From Nitrospira sp. (GTDB taxonomy: Bacteria > Nitrospirota > Nitrospiria > Nitrospirales > Nitrospiraceae), in NCBI GenBank assembly GCA_024760525.1, contig CP060499.1, positions 496,001-560,000 of the forward strand: a stretch of 64,000 bases of DNA. Reading direction: 5' to 3'. The translations under genes and the position numbers were made by a program. Below the pieces are notes generated by a model. That model had not been told where the DNA came from and did not search any database. It saw nothing but the letters and a program-made list of their open reading frames with translations. This document shows positions 6,961 to 14,666 of the stretch, piece by piece. Within the stretch, counting starts at the first letter, position 1, and the number at the start of each line of letters is the position of its first letter.

Positions 6961-7908
6961 CAACTCGCGCACCCCGCGGCCGATTTTTCGTCGGATGAGG
7001 GTCCGCAACGTCACCCCGTTGGCATAGCCGACCTGGGCAGCTATCTCATCGATACTGTGGTCGCTGGTCTGTAGCAGATGGACAGCGCGCTCGATGCGAA
7101 TGTCCTGAAAGTATGCGAGAGGCGACTTCCCAACCACGGCGTGGAGTCGACGTGTCAGCGTCCTTGGACTTGTCGCCACCGCACGAGCGGCTTCATAGAG
7201 CGAGAAGCCGTCAGCCAAACGGCGGCGGGACCACCGTTCGAACCGCTCCACAAACGGATCCGCGTGAGCCAGGTGGTCAGGAATGGCGAAGGTCGCCTGC
7301 ATCGGTCGCGGGTCAAGCACGAGATAACGAGCCGTCAGCGCCGCCAACGCGGGACTACGGCGGCGCACGAGCCACAAGGCCAGATCGAGATGTGCCAGCG
7401 CGGCCCCGGCAGTGATGAACGGTGACGAGTGGACGATCATACGTGACTCGTCCAGCATCACGTGCGGATACCGTTCACGAAAGAAGGGAGCCAGCCACCA
7501 GGAAGTCGTCGCACGATGGCCGTTGAGCAGGGAGGTTCCTGCAAGGATGAACGTGCCCGTGCAGGCAGCCCCAAGCATGGTGCCTCGCTGGAACCATCCC
7601 CGCAGGAGGTTCTGCGCGTCCACTATCTCTCGTCGGTCGAGCATGATGCGCAACGTATCAGGCATCTTCGCCCCCACGGCAGGAACCAGGGCGACATCGG
7701 GACGCGCAAGTCCCGTCGCCGGCTCCGCCGGGATCGACAGGCCGTGACTCGTGGTCACTCGGGAGCGAACACCCACGATGGTGACATCGAAGCGCGTCGT
7801 CAATGTCCTCGAGGATGCGGCGAGTTCATTCGCCACACTGAAGGTGTCAAGAAGGGTGGATAAGCCAGTATCGAAGGTGTCCTGAAGTGCAAGGATATAA
7901 ATTCGCAT
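6946..7908 (-). CDS. GlxA/FtrA-type transcription regulator (DJ-1/PfpI fold plus AraC helix-turn-helix)
   Basis: The 320-residue product has the two-part layout of the GlxA branch of AraC regulators. The N-terminal half is a DJ-1/PfpI-like sensor domain that begins MRIYILALQDTFDTG and carries the GAACTGTFILA elbow with its cysteine around residue 115. The C-terminal 100 residues form an AraC DNA-binding domain, with the first helix-turn-helix at ARAVATSPRTLTRRL and the second at IDEIAAQVGYANGVTLRTL. I chose the ATG at 7908 because the family starts with a strand like IYILAL; an in-frame start at 7962 would add 18 unlikely residues. The gene diverges from a monooxygenase-like gene that it probably controls. 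The signal it senses is unknown. Confidence 0.88.
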   Translation of the reverse strand: MRIYILALQDTFDTGLSTLLDTFSVANELAASSRTLTTRFDVTIVGVRSRVTTSHGLSIPAEPATGLARPDVALVPAVGAKMPDTLRIMLDRREIVDAQNLLRGWFQRGTMLGAACTGTFILAGTSLLNGHRATTSWWLAPFFRERYPHVMLDESRMIVHSSPFITAGAALAHLDLALWLVRRRSPALAALTARYLVLDPRPMQATFAIPDHLAHADPFVERFERWSRRRLADGFSLYEAARAVATSPRTLTRRLHAVVGKSPLAYFQDIRIERAVHLLQTSDHSIDEIAAQVGYANGVTLRTLIRRKIGRGVRELRARV

Positions 7909-8012
7909 GGCCAGAACTGTACCATAATTGGCATTCTTGCCAATAGACCGTGCTTGGCCCACGCGCTAGGATGCTCACAACAATTCGTTCAATTTCAGAA
8001 AGGATGGACAAC

Positions 8013-8315
8013 ATGGTACGAGTGGCATTGTTAGTGAGGTTGCAGGCCAAACCGGGGAAGGAAGCGGAGGTCGCTCGTTTTCTCGAAGATGCCCTTGCTC
8101 TGGCGAATCAAGAAGCCTCCACGCCGATTTGGTTTGCCCTTAAATTGGGACCGGCCACATTTGGCATCTTTGACGCGTTTACCGATGAGACTGGGCGTAA
8201 GGCGCATCTGGCTGGACAAATTGCGGCAGCACTGATGGCAAAGGCACCGGCGCTGCTGGCTCAACCGCCTCAGATCGAACAGGTCGATGTATTGGCCGCG
8301 AAGATTTCGCAGTAA
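8013..8315 (+). CDS. Antibiotic-biosynthesis-monooxygenase (ABM/YgiN-like) domain protein
   Basis: This 100-residue protein has the dimeric alpha-beta barrel pattern of the ABM superfamily. It starts with a strand VRVALLVRLQAKPG, then the long helix KEAEVARFLEDALALANQE, a strand IWFALKLGP, the typical FGIFDAFTDETGRKAHL segment, and a final helix and strand. Members are small quinol or heme-like oxygenases or ligand-binding dimers, and the substrate cannot be told from sequence. AAAGG sits 9 nt before ATG 8013. An ATG at 8004 is in frame but directly abuts that site. It lies divergent from the GlxA-type regulator about 100 nt away, which suggests regulation by it. Confidence 0.8.
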   Translation: MVRVALLVRLQAKPGKEAEVARFLEDALALANQEASTPIWFALKLGPATFGIFDAFTDETGRKAHLAGQIAAALMAKAPALLAQPPQIEQVDVLAAKISQ

Positions 8316-8538
8316 GGTTGCCGACTGGGACAGCGTGGTTCCGGCAGGGTGGGACGAGGGAGATGTCGCGGGAGCGATACGGACACTCTGTAAAATCCGC
8401 ATTGCTCGATCGACTATACTGGCGGCTATTCTGACCGTCGCGGCCGCCACCCTCTTGTCCAATCTCTTCTCGACTTACCTTGACCGCGCTTCAGGTCCTG
8501 GTGCATAATCCGCGACCATTCTTTTCCCTTATCATTCG

Positions 8539-9126
8539 ATGCCAAACAAACGAACCACATTCGACCGTGGCCTGATTGCCGGGTTGTCCGATACGGTTCA
8601 AGAAACCATCGCCGCTCGGGAAAATACCGCAGAATCACGATTCAAGTCGTGGTGCGAACGGCTCGGCACCAAATGGTCCAACCGTCATAACGCTCTTTTC
8701 CTGGAGGCCGCGGTGTCCGTGATGAACGCAGATCGCGCCAACCTTCAGTTCGCTCACGGTGAGCGATTAATCCTGAAAAGCCATCGTGGTTTCAGCAAAG
8801 CGTTTCTGGACTATTTCAAGGTCGTCGTTGACGAGAAGACGTGCTGCCTGACAGCCTGGAAAACGCGGCGTGCCATCCATGTCCAGGATGTCACGACCAG
8901 CCCGCACTTTTCCGAACCCGCCATAGAAGTCTTGCTCAAGGACGGGATTCGAGCCGTGTCTTCTGCGCCGTTGCTGACCGACGGTGGTCGTATGATCGGA
9001 GTGCTTTCCGTGCACTACTGTCAGCCCTATGCGATGTACGTGAAGGACCTGGCCCGTTTTCGTCGGCTCGCCAAATACATTGCTGAGTTACTCGATCAAC
9101 GCTCAAGCCGTACTCGTTCCGAATGA
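8539..9126 (+). CDS. GAF-domain protein
   Basis: Residues about 45-185 of this 195-residue protein form a GAF domain. ALFLEAAVSVMNADRANLQF begins it, a stretch on TCCLTAWKTRRAIHVQDV follows, then SSAPLLTDGGRMIGVLSVHY, the characteristic late GAF strands, and a final helix ARFRRLAKYIAEL. There is no kinase, HTH or cyclase domain, so it is a stand-alone sensor or an interaction module for another protein. The N-terminal 40 residues are polar and helical. No strong ribosome binding site precedes the ATG. The ligand is unknown. Confidence 0.82.
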   Translation: MPNKRTTFDRGLIAGLSDTVQETIAARENTAESRFKSWCERLGTKWSNRHNALFLEAAVSVMNADRANLQFAHGERLILKSHRGFSKAFLDYFKVVVDEKTCCLTAWKTRRAIHVQDVTTSPHFSEPAIEVLLKDGIRAVSSAPLLTDGGRMIGVLSVHYCQPYAMYVKDLARFRRLAKYIAELLDQRSSRTRSE

Positions 9127-9210
9127 GCGTTCTCCGTGGTTCTTGGGGCTACTGCCTCGTCTTTCGTGCTCCAGAGACTCCTCCCTCAATGACGCCGCCG
9201 GAAGAAGTCT

Positions 9211-10431
9211 TCAACCCGCACTGGTTAAGAGCCTTTGCCCCACGCGTCGGGCAGTCCAGCCGAGCAACACCCCCGCTGTGAACCCTGTCAGGTCGACACC
9301 TGCCAGCGCCCATTGCCCCCTCGGCAGGGTCATCAACAAATGGCTATTCGTCGTGAGTCCATTGAGGAGGGGCAAGAATCCCAACAGAAATGCCGCCCCA
9401 TATAGTTGATCTCTCCAGGCCATGATGGAACATCGCCGCAACAGGCTGTGGGCAAGACAGAGCGCCCAGACGGCAAAGAAACAACGGATCTCCCAGAACG
9501 ATCGCTCGCTCAATGCCAGCGGCAAGAGTCGATTTGCCCAAAAGAATGCGGCAACGGCCACGGGCAACCCGGCTACAGTCGCCACATTGAGGACTTCAAC
9601 CACGCTATAGCCTACTCCGCGCGAATCCGCCTGGGATCTCTGTCGCTTGATGGTCCACAAGACGAGTCCTGTCGCGATCATGACCGTGGCCGTCAACCCC
9701 ATGATGAAATAAAGCCAGCGCATCGGACTGCCCCCGAATTGTGCGAAGTGCAGCACAGAGATCAGCGGCAAGATGCCTTCGCTGTCTCGTAGAAGCGGGA
9801 CGTCCACCGGCATATAGATCGACCAGAAAATCATGAGACCGGTGACGGCAATCATCAGATGAAACGGGATCATCAGGATGCCGGTCAGGTTGTGCGCGTC
9901 CAGCCAGGCGCGTGGATGATAAGGCCGGAGGCGAAGCATCACGACGTCCTTGAACACCCATCGATGACTACACAGTCCTGTGGCCAGGGTGATGAGCATC
10001 ATAAGCGCAGCAGCAGCCACCACCCATGCGCCGGGCCACCCGAATAGCAGTCCATAATGGAAATGGTAGAAGAAGTCGCCTCCCTGAGTGTCGCGGAAGA
10101 TCACCATGCGGCCCGTGACGGGATCGACTGTTTGCCCGGAGAACGTCCGCTTCTCCTGGAGCTTGACCATGCGGAGGAGGGGGCTGTCGGAGGAAACGTC
10201 CGGATTCTCAGGCGCAGGCAGCGAGGTCAGCTCGGCCGGCCAAGGCATAGATCCATCGATCTGACCGGTATCCGAAGAAAGCTCCAGCAACTCCGGTTGC
10301 ATCCAAGACGTGATCTCCGCGTCGAATACGGTCAGTGTCCCGGTCAGAAAGACCGCAAACAAGAGCCACCCAAAGAGAAGCCCGATCCATGTATGCAGCC
10401 AACTCATCAATTGGGTGAGGCGATTTTTCAT
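9211..10431 (-). CDS. PepSY-associated transmembrane protein
   Basis: The 406-residue protein begins with a helix (LTQLMSWLHTWIGLLFGWLL) typical of PepSY/iron-regulated membrane proteins. It has a periplasmic section with a PepSY-like strand (GRMVIFRDTQGGDFFYHFH) and several further helices, including FHLMIAVTGLMIFW and GLTATVMIATGLVLW. The histidines in DAHNLTGILMIPFH and SVLHFAQFGG may bind heme, as proposed for relatives that act as cytoplasmic-membrane electron carriers in siderophore reduction. Four extra C-terminal helices are present. I chose ATG 10431; a GTG at 10476 would add 15 residues. It diverges from cysE, and that pairing may be coincidental. Confidence 0.8.
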   Translation of the reverse strand: MKNRLTQLMSWLHTWIGLLFGWLLFAVFLTGTLTVFDAEITSWMQPELLELSSDTGQIDGSMPWPAELTSLPAPENPDVSSDSPLLRMVKLQEKRTFSGQTVDPVTGRMVIFRDTQGGDFFYHFHYGLLFGWPGAWVVAAAALMMLITLATGLCSHRWVFKDVVMLRLRPYHPRAWLDAHNLTGILMIPFHLMIAVTGLMIFWSIYMPVDVPLLRDSEGILPLISVLHFAQFGGSPMRWLYFIMGLTATVMIATGLVLWTIKRQRSQADSRGVGYSVVEVLNVATVAGLPVAVAAFFWANRLLPLALSERSFWEIRCFFAVWALCLAHSLLRRCSIMAWRDQLYGAAFLLGFLPLLNGLTTNSHLLMTLPRGQWALAGVDLTGFTAGVLLGWTARRVGQRLLTSAG

Positions 10432-10511
10432 AGGCAAGCGGTTCCACTCTATCAAGGAGGTGGCAGTGTGCGCCACAGGCGCGCTCGTCCACCCACCGGC
10501 TTCTGATCAGA

Positions 10512-11528
10512 ATGGCTTCCGCCAAGGCCGACGTGGTATTGTTCGTCAACGCTATGGACGACGACACGATGCACCGGCAGGACACTCCGGCGACGAATTG
10601 GAACTTGGATCAGATCGTCACGGAACTGCGCGCCTCGCGTGAGCTCACGCACAACATCCGGCATCAAGGACGGATTCACAAATTGCCGTCACGGAAGGCG
10701 CTCCTCGGCATCGTCGAAGGTCTGTGTGCCGCACTGTTTCCGACGCACTACGGACGCGCGGATCTCAACGAGACCAACATCGATTACTTTGTCGGACACA
10801 CCTTGAATCAGACCTTGCCGCTTTTGCAGGATCAAGTCCGCAGAGGGTTGGTGTTCGCATCCCACACGGACGAACAGGACGACCGCTCGCTTACCGACAA
10901 AGCGAGTGCAATTACAAGCGAATTTGCAGGCCAACTCCCGAACGTGCGGGCGTTACTCTTCACCGATTTGCAGGCTGCGTACCGAGGCGACCCTGCGGCC
11001 ACCAGCACGTCCGAGATTCTTCTGTGCTATCCCGGTATGACGGCCGTCATCTATTATCGTATCGCCCATGCCCTGCATCGCTTGGGAGCGCCGCTGATCG
11101 CTCGGTTGATTTCGGATATCGCGCATTCGTCCACGGGCATCGATATTCATCCGGCTGCCGACATCGGCAGCCACTTCTTTATCGATCACGGGACCGGTGT
11201 CGTCATCGGTGAAACCACTGTCATCGGAAAACATGTCCGTCTCTATCAAGCCGTCACGCTTGGCGCCAAACGGTTCGCAGAAGGCGAGCAGGGTGTTCTG
11301 GTCAAGGGAGAGCCTCGCCATCCGATTGTGGAAGATGACGTGGTGATCTACGCAGGCGCCACGATCTTGGGACGTGTCACCATCGGCCGGGCGTCCGTCA
11401 TCGGCGGAAACGTGTGGCTGACTCAAAGCGTGCCGGCACGAAGCCACGTCGTCCAGGCGCAAATGCGCACCTCAGCGACCATTCACTCAAAGCCGATCGA
11501 GACCCCGTCCACAGACCGCAAGACGTAG
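10512..11528 (+). CDS. cysE: Serine O-acetyltransferase
   Basis: CysE acetylates L-serine with acetyl-CoA, the first step of cysteine synthesis. The 338-residue product has the longer N-terminal helical domain seen in cyanobacterial and plant-type enzymes, then a left-handed beta-helix of hexapeptide repeats. That part contains the active-site stretch IDIHPAADIGSHFFIDHG, including the catalytic-type His, and GVVIGETTVIG. The C-terminal tail is long and Ser/Thr-rich. The start is uncertain: the first ATG is used here and another lies 14 codons in. It converges on the cysteine synthase gene 150 nt away, which supports the assignment. Confidence 0.93.
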   Translation: MASAKADVVLFVNAMDDDTMHRQDTPATNWNLDQIVTELRASRELTHNIRHQGRIHKLPSRKALLGIVEGLCAALFPTHYGRADLNETNIDYFVGHTLNQTLPLLQDQVRRGLVFASHTDEQDDRSLTDKASAITSEFAGQLPNVRALLFTDLQAAYRGDPAATSTSEILLCYPGMTAVIYYRIAHALHRLGAPLIARLISDIAHSSTGIDIHPAADIGSHFFIDHGTGVVIGETTVIGKHVRLYQAVTLGAKRFAEGEQGVLVKGEPRHPIVEDDVVIYAGATILGRVTIGRASVIGGNVWLTQSVPARSHVVQAQMRTSATIHSKPIETPSTDRKT

Positions 11529-11676
11529 CGGTCGGCTGGTTTATATCCTTCCAATTTGCCGGCTTTGATCCGTCAAGATCCGGACCCATCGGAAGATAAA
11601 CGTGGTACTCGCTCATCGCTGCTGTTCAAAAGCATGCGGTATGAGGGGGTGTTTACGGAGACGCGACCGCGCGGCA

Positions 11677-12681
11677 CTAGGCAAGAAGGGTCTCGATGGA
11701 CAGATCGGTCCTCAGTCCATTGGCCGCCAGCCATTCCGGATTGAAGATCCTCGATTGATACTTCGCGCCGGAGTCGCACAAGATGGTCACGATAGTCTGA
11801 CCCGGTCCTCGCTCGAGGGCCATCCGAACCGCGCCGGCGACGTTGATGCCGGAAGACAGGCCGAGAAACAGCCCTTCTTCGCGCAGAAGCTGGTACAGAA
11901 TGGTAAGCGCCTCCTGGTCGGGAATGCGCCAGGCGGTATCAACCGCAATCCCCTCGAGGTTCTTGGTCACGCGGCCTTGGCCGATACCTTCGGCAAACGA
12001 ATCGCCGTCGTTTGTCTCCGTGTTGCCGTTGGTAAACCACGACCACATCGCCGCGCCATAAGGGTCGGCGCAACCGATCGTGATCGTTGGATTGCGTTCC
12101 TTGAGATATAGGGTTGTTCCCGCCAGTGTCCCGCCGGTACCGACGGCGGATACAAAGGCGTTGACCTCCCCGGCGGTCTGTTCCCAAATTTCCGGACCGG
12201 TCGTGCGGTAGTGGATGAGCCGGTTGGCGGTGTTGTCGAACTGGTTGGCCCAGAACCAGCCCTTTTCCTCCGCCATCCGCCGGGCGACATGATTGTAGTT
12301 GGCCTGATTGGAATAGGGTTTTTCCGGGACGGGGAGTACCTCTGCGCCAAGGGCGCGCAGCAGGTCGATTTTTTCACGCGACTGAGTCTCGGGAATGACG
12401 ATGACGGAATGGTACCCTCTGGCATGGCCGACAATCGTGAGGCCGATACCGGTGTTTCCAGCCGTCCCTTCAACGATGGTGCCGCCCGGTTTGAGGAGCC
12501 CTCTCGCCTCGGCATCCTGGATGATCCCGAGCGCCGCGCGGTCTTTCACCGACCCGCCCGGGTTCATGAATTCGGCCTTCCCGAGTATGTCGCAGCGTGT
12601 CAGTTCTGAAAGGCGGCGCAGGCGGATAAGCGGGGTATTGCCGACGTGGCCATCCACCCCGTGATAGCGTGATGTATTCAT
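11677..12681 (-). CDS. cysK: Cysteine synthase (O-acetylserine sulfhydrylase, CysK-like)
   Basis: This 334-residue PLP enzyme makes cysteine from O-acetylserine and sulfide. It has the PLP lysine in NPGGSVKDRAA and the phosphate-binding loop GTGGTLAG. The substrate loop reads EGTAGNTG where classical CysK has TSGNTG. That variant is known to me from fungal-type and cystathionine-synthase-like branches, so the exact acceptor is less certain. The C-terminal region has LGLSSGIN. ATG 12681 was chosen because homology begins directly after it (HVGNTPLIRLRRL). It lies tail to tail with cysE, forming a cysteine-biosynthesis pair on opposite strands. Confidence 0.88.
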   Translation of the reverse strand: MNTSRYHGVDGHVGNTPLIRLRRLSELTRCDILGKAEFMNPGGSVKDRAALGIIQDAEARGLLKPGGTIVEGTAGNTGIGLTIVGHARGYHSVIVIPETQSREKIDLLRALGAEVLPVPEKPYSNQANYNHVARRMAEEKGWFWANQFDNTANRLIHYRTTGPEIWEQTAGEVNAFVSAVGTGGTLAGTTLYLKERNPTITIGCADPYGAAMWSWFTNGNTETNDGDSFAEGIGQGRVTKNLEGIAVDTAWRIPDQEALTILYQLLREEGLFLGLSSGINVAGAVRMALERGPGQTIVTILCDSGAKYQSRIFNPEWLAANGLRTDLSIETLLA

Positions 12682-12833
12682 CGGATTATGTGTGCAGCTG
12701 CATCCCGGCAATAGTCGTAGTTCTTCTGGATACTGCTTTACGGCACAAAACGCAAGGGGGTTCGCAAGGACGAAGCCGAATCGGCGAGTATTGGCCGCTT
12801 GAACAAGTGGATGTTGCAGCCGATCGACGGGTG

Positions 12834-14618
12834 CTAGAGCACGTCACTCCACGGCGGACTGACGGCAAACGCGGCATTGATCAAACCGACGTGCGAATAA
12901 GCCTGTGGGAAATTACCGAGCTGGAGGCGGGTTTCCGGCACGAAGTGTTCGGCAAAGAGCCCCACGTCGTTGGCTCCGGTGAGAATCTGCCTCATGATCT
13001 GCTTCGCTTCGGTCAGGCGGCCGAGTTTGGCCAGTGCCTGCACGACCCAGAATGAGCAAATGACAAAGCTCGATTGCGGTTTTCCGAAGTCATCCTGTCG
13101 CAGGTAACGAAAGAAGAAGCCCGTCTCCTTCCCGTCGCGGCGTAAGGCCAGGGCCTGCTTGATCTGCGTGATCGTCGTATCGCACACTTCCCGATCCGGA
13201 AATCCAAGAATGGCCAATTGCGCCAGGGACGCATCGTAACTGTCGTCGGTCGGCCCGTTCCGCAACGCCTTGTCTTTCGTCGCTTGCAGCAGGGCGTTCG
13301 CCGCTCTGGTCCGCGCCGCGTCGAGGTCGGTCGTCAGATCACGGAGAAAGCCCGCACGCTGCATGCGGTAGGCCCGATCGAGCCCGGCCCAGTTCATCAG
13401 GTTGGTGAACGAGTGCTCCTTCCAGCCGTTACGAATCTCCCATGGTCCGGCGTCCGGTTGAGAAATGCTTCGCTCGCAGAGTCGGACCAAATTCGCGACC
13501 AGCGCCTCGTGGTCTTTGGTCCGCAGGTCAAAAAATCGGTTGTCGAAGAAGATCGGAGCGAGTGTGAGAATCATCTCGCCGTAGACGTCGTTTTGTACAT
13601 GTTCGGCGGCTTGATTCTGGCTCCGTACGGGACGGCTGCCGAGAAAACCCTGCCAATTGGTGTGTTCGGTTTCCGGGATGGGCAGATCTTGGCTCAGCGT
13701 ATAGACGGGCGCCAGGCGATCCTGAGAATGCTCGTACGCATATCCCACGTTGAGCAGAAATTTCAGGAACCCTTCCATTTCCTCGAAGTGCCCTAGGTTG
13801 TAAAAAGCGGACAGCGAGAAGTGCGCATCGCGGAGCCAGCAGTAACGATAGTCCCAGTTTCGAGGGCCGCCCGGCTCTTCCGGCAGGCTTGTCGTCAGGG
13901 CCGCGAGAATCGCCCCGGTGTCTTCATAGCAGTGGAGTTTGAGTGCAAGGGCCGAGCGGATCACTTCCTCCTGATACACGACCGGGATCGAACAATGTTT
14001 CACCCAGCTTCGCCAGTACTTGGTCGTTTGGTCCAGAAATTCATGGCTGACCTTGACCAGGTCGTCTTCAATGCCGATTCCCCAGGTCAACGCAAAGTAG
14101 AGCTTCGATGTCAGCTTGACCGGTGATTGTTCGCAGAGGTACGTGAGCGGCATGTTGGTGAGCAGACGCAAGTACTCACCTCGAATATCGTACCGGAGAT
14201 GGCTGCTGCCGCGGACCGAACGGACCGCGCTTTTCTCCCAGCCTGAAACCGGCTTGCAACAGACACGAATGGAAGGCGACCCGTTCAGCGGCTCCACGAT
14301 TCGAAACAGCGCGGCCGGCCGGTAGACACGACCGTACTGCAGAAAACGAGGGCAAAAGTCGGTGATCTGGTATGAATCCCCGTTGGAAAGCGAGACGGTC
14401 GTTACGAGGATATTCGTGTTCGGGAGATATCGTTGAGTGGTGGTCGTTTCGGTTTCGGGTGCGGGCGAGGAGATGGAAAAGTGGCCGCCCTCCTCATCCA
14501 GGATTTTGCCGAAGACCGGAGGACTGTCCGGCCTCGGGAGACACAACCAGTCGAGTGATCCCTCCGCACTGATCAGCGCCGACACCTGGCAGTTACCGAT
14601 GAGTCCGTACGAGTACAC
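12834..14618 (-). CDS. Glycoside hydrolase family 15 protein (glucoamylase/trehalase-like)
   Basis: The 594-residue protein has the bacterial GH15 layout. An N-terminal beta-sandwich starts GLIGNCQVSALISAEGSLDW, typical of this family. An (alpha/alpha)6 barrel follows, with the catalytic-face motif GGPRNWDYRYCWLRDAHFSL about 250 residues in and a second acidic cluster towards the C terminus. GH15 proteins of this type hydrolyse alpha-glucosidic bonds in oligosaccharides, and some act on trehalose. Because it is divergent from otsA and otsB, trehalose hydrolysis is a reasonable inference. A GTG at 14618 is the only start compatible with the conserved N terminus. The 48-nt gap to otsA must hold both promoters. 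Confidence 0.88.
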   Translation of the reverse strand: MYSYGLIGNCQVSALISAEGSLDWLCLPRPDSPPVFGKILDEEGGHFSISSPAPETETTTTQRYLPNTNILVTTVSLSNGDSYQITDFCPRFLQYGRVYRPAALFRIVEPLNGSPSIRVCCKPVSGWEKSAVRSVRGSSHLRYDIRGEYLRLLTNMPLTYLCEQSPVKLTSKLYFALTWGIGIEDDLVKVSHEFLDQTTKYWRSWVKHCSIPVVYQEEVIRSALALKLHCYEDTGAILAALTTSLPEEPGGPRNWDYRYCWLRDAHFSLSAFYNLGHFEEMEGFLKFLLNVGYAYEHSQDRLAPVYTLSQDLPIPETEHTNWQGFLGSRPVRSQNQAAEHVQNDVYGEMILTLAPIFFDNRFFDLRTKDHEALVANLVRLCERSISQPDAGPWEIRNGWKEHSFTNLMNWAGLDRAYRMQRAGFLRDLTTDLDAARTRAANALLQATKDKALRNGPTDDSYDASLAQLAILGFPDREVCDTTITQIKQALALRRDGKETGFFFRYLRQDDFGKPQSSFVICSFWVVQALAKLGRLTEAKQIMRQILTGANDVGLFAEHFVPETRLQLGNFPQAYSHVGLINAAFAVSPPWSDVL

Positions 14619-14666
14619 ACTCTGACCATATTTGATTTATCCTCGAAAGTAAACTAACTTGTTCCT

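Noticed and set aside
13218..13796. 192-codon plus-strand frame inside the GH15 gene
   Set aside because: It is antisense to conserved glycosidase sequence and lacks protein-like features.
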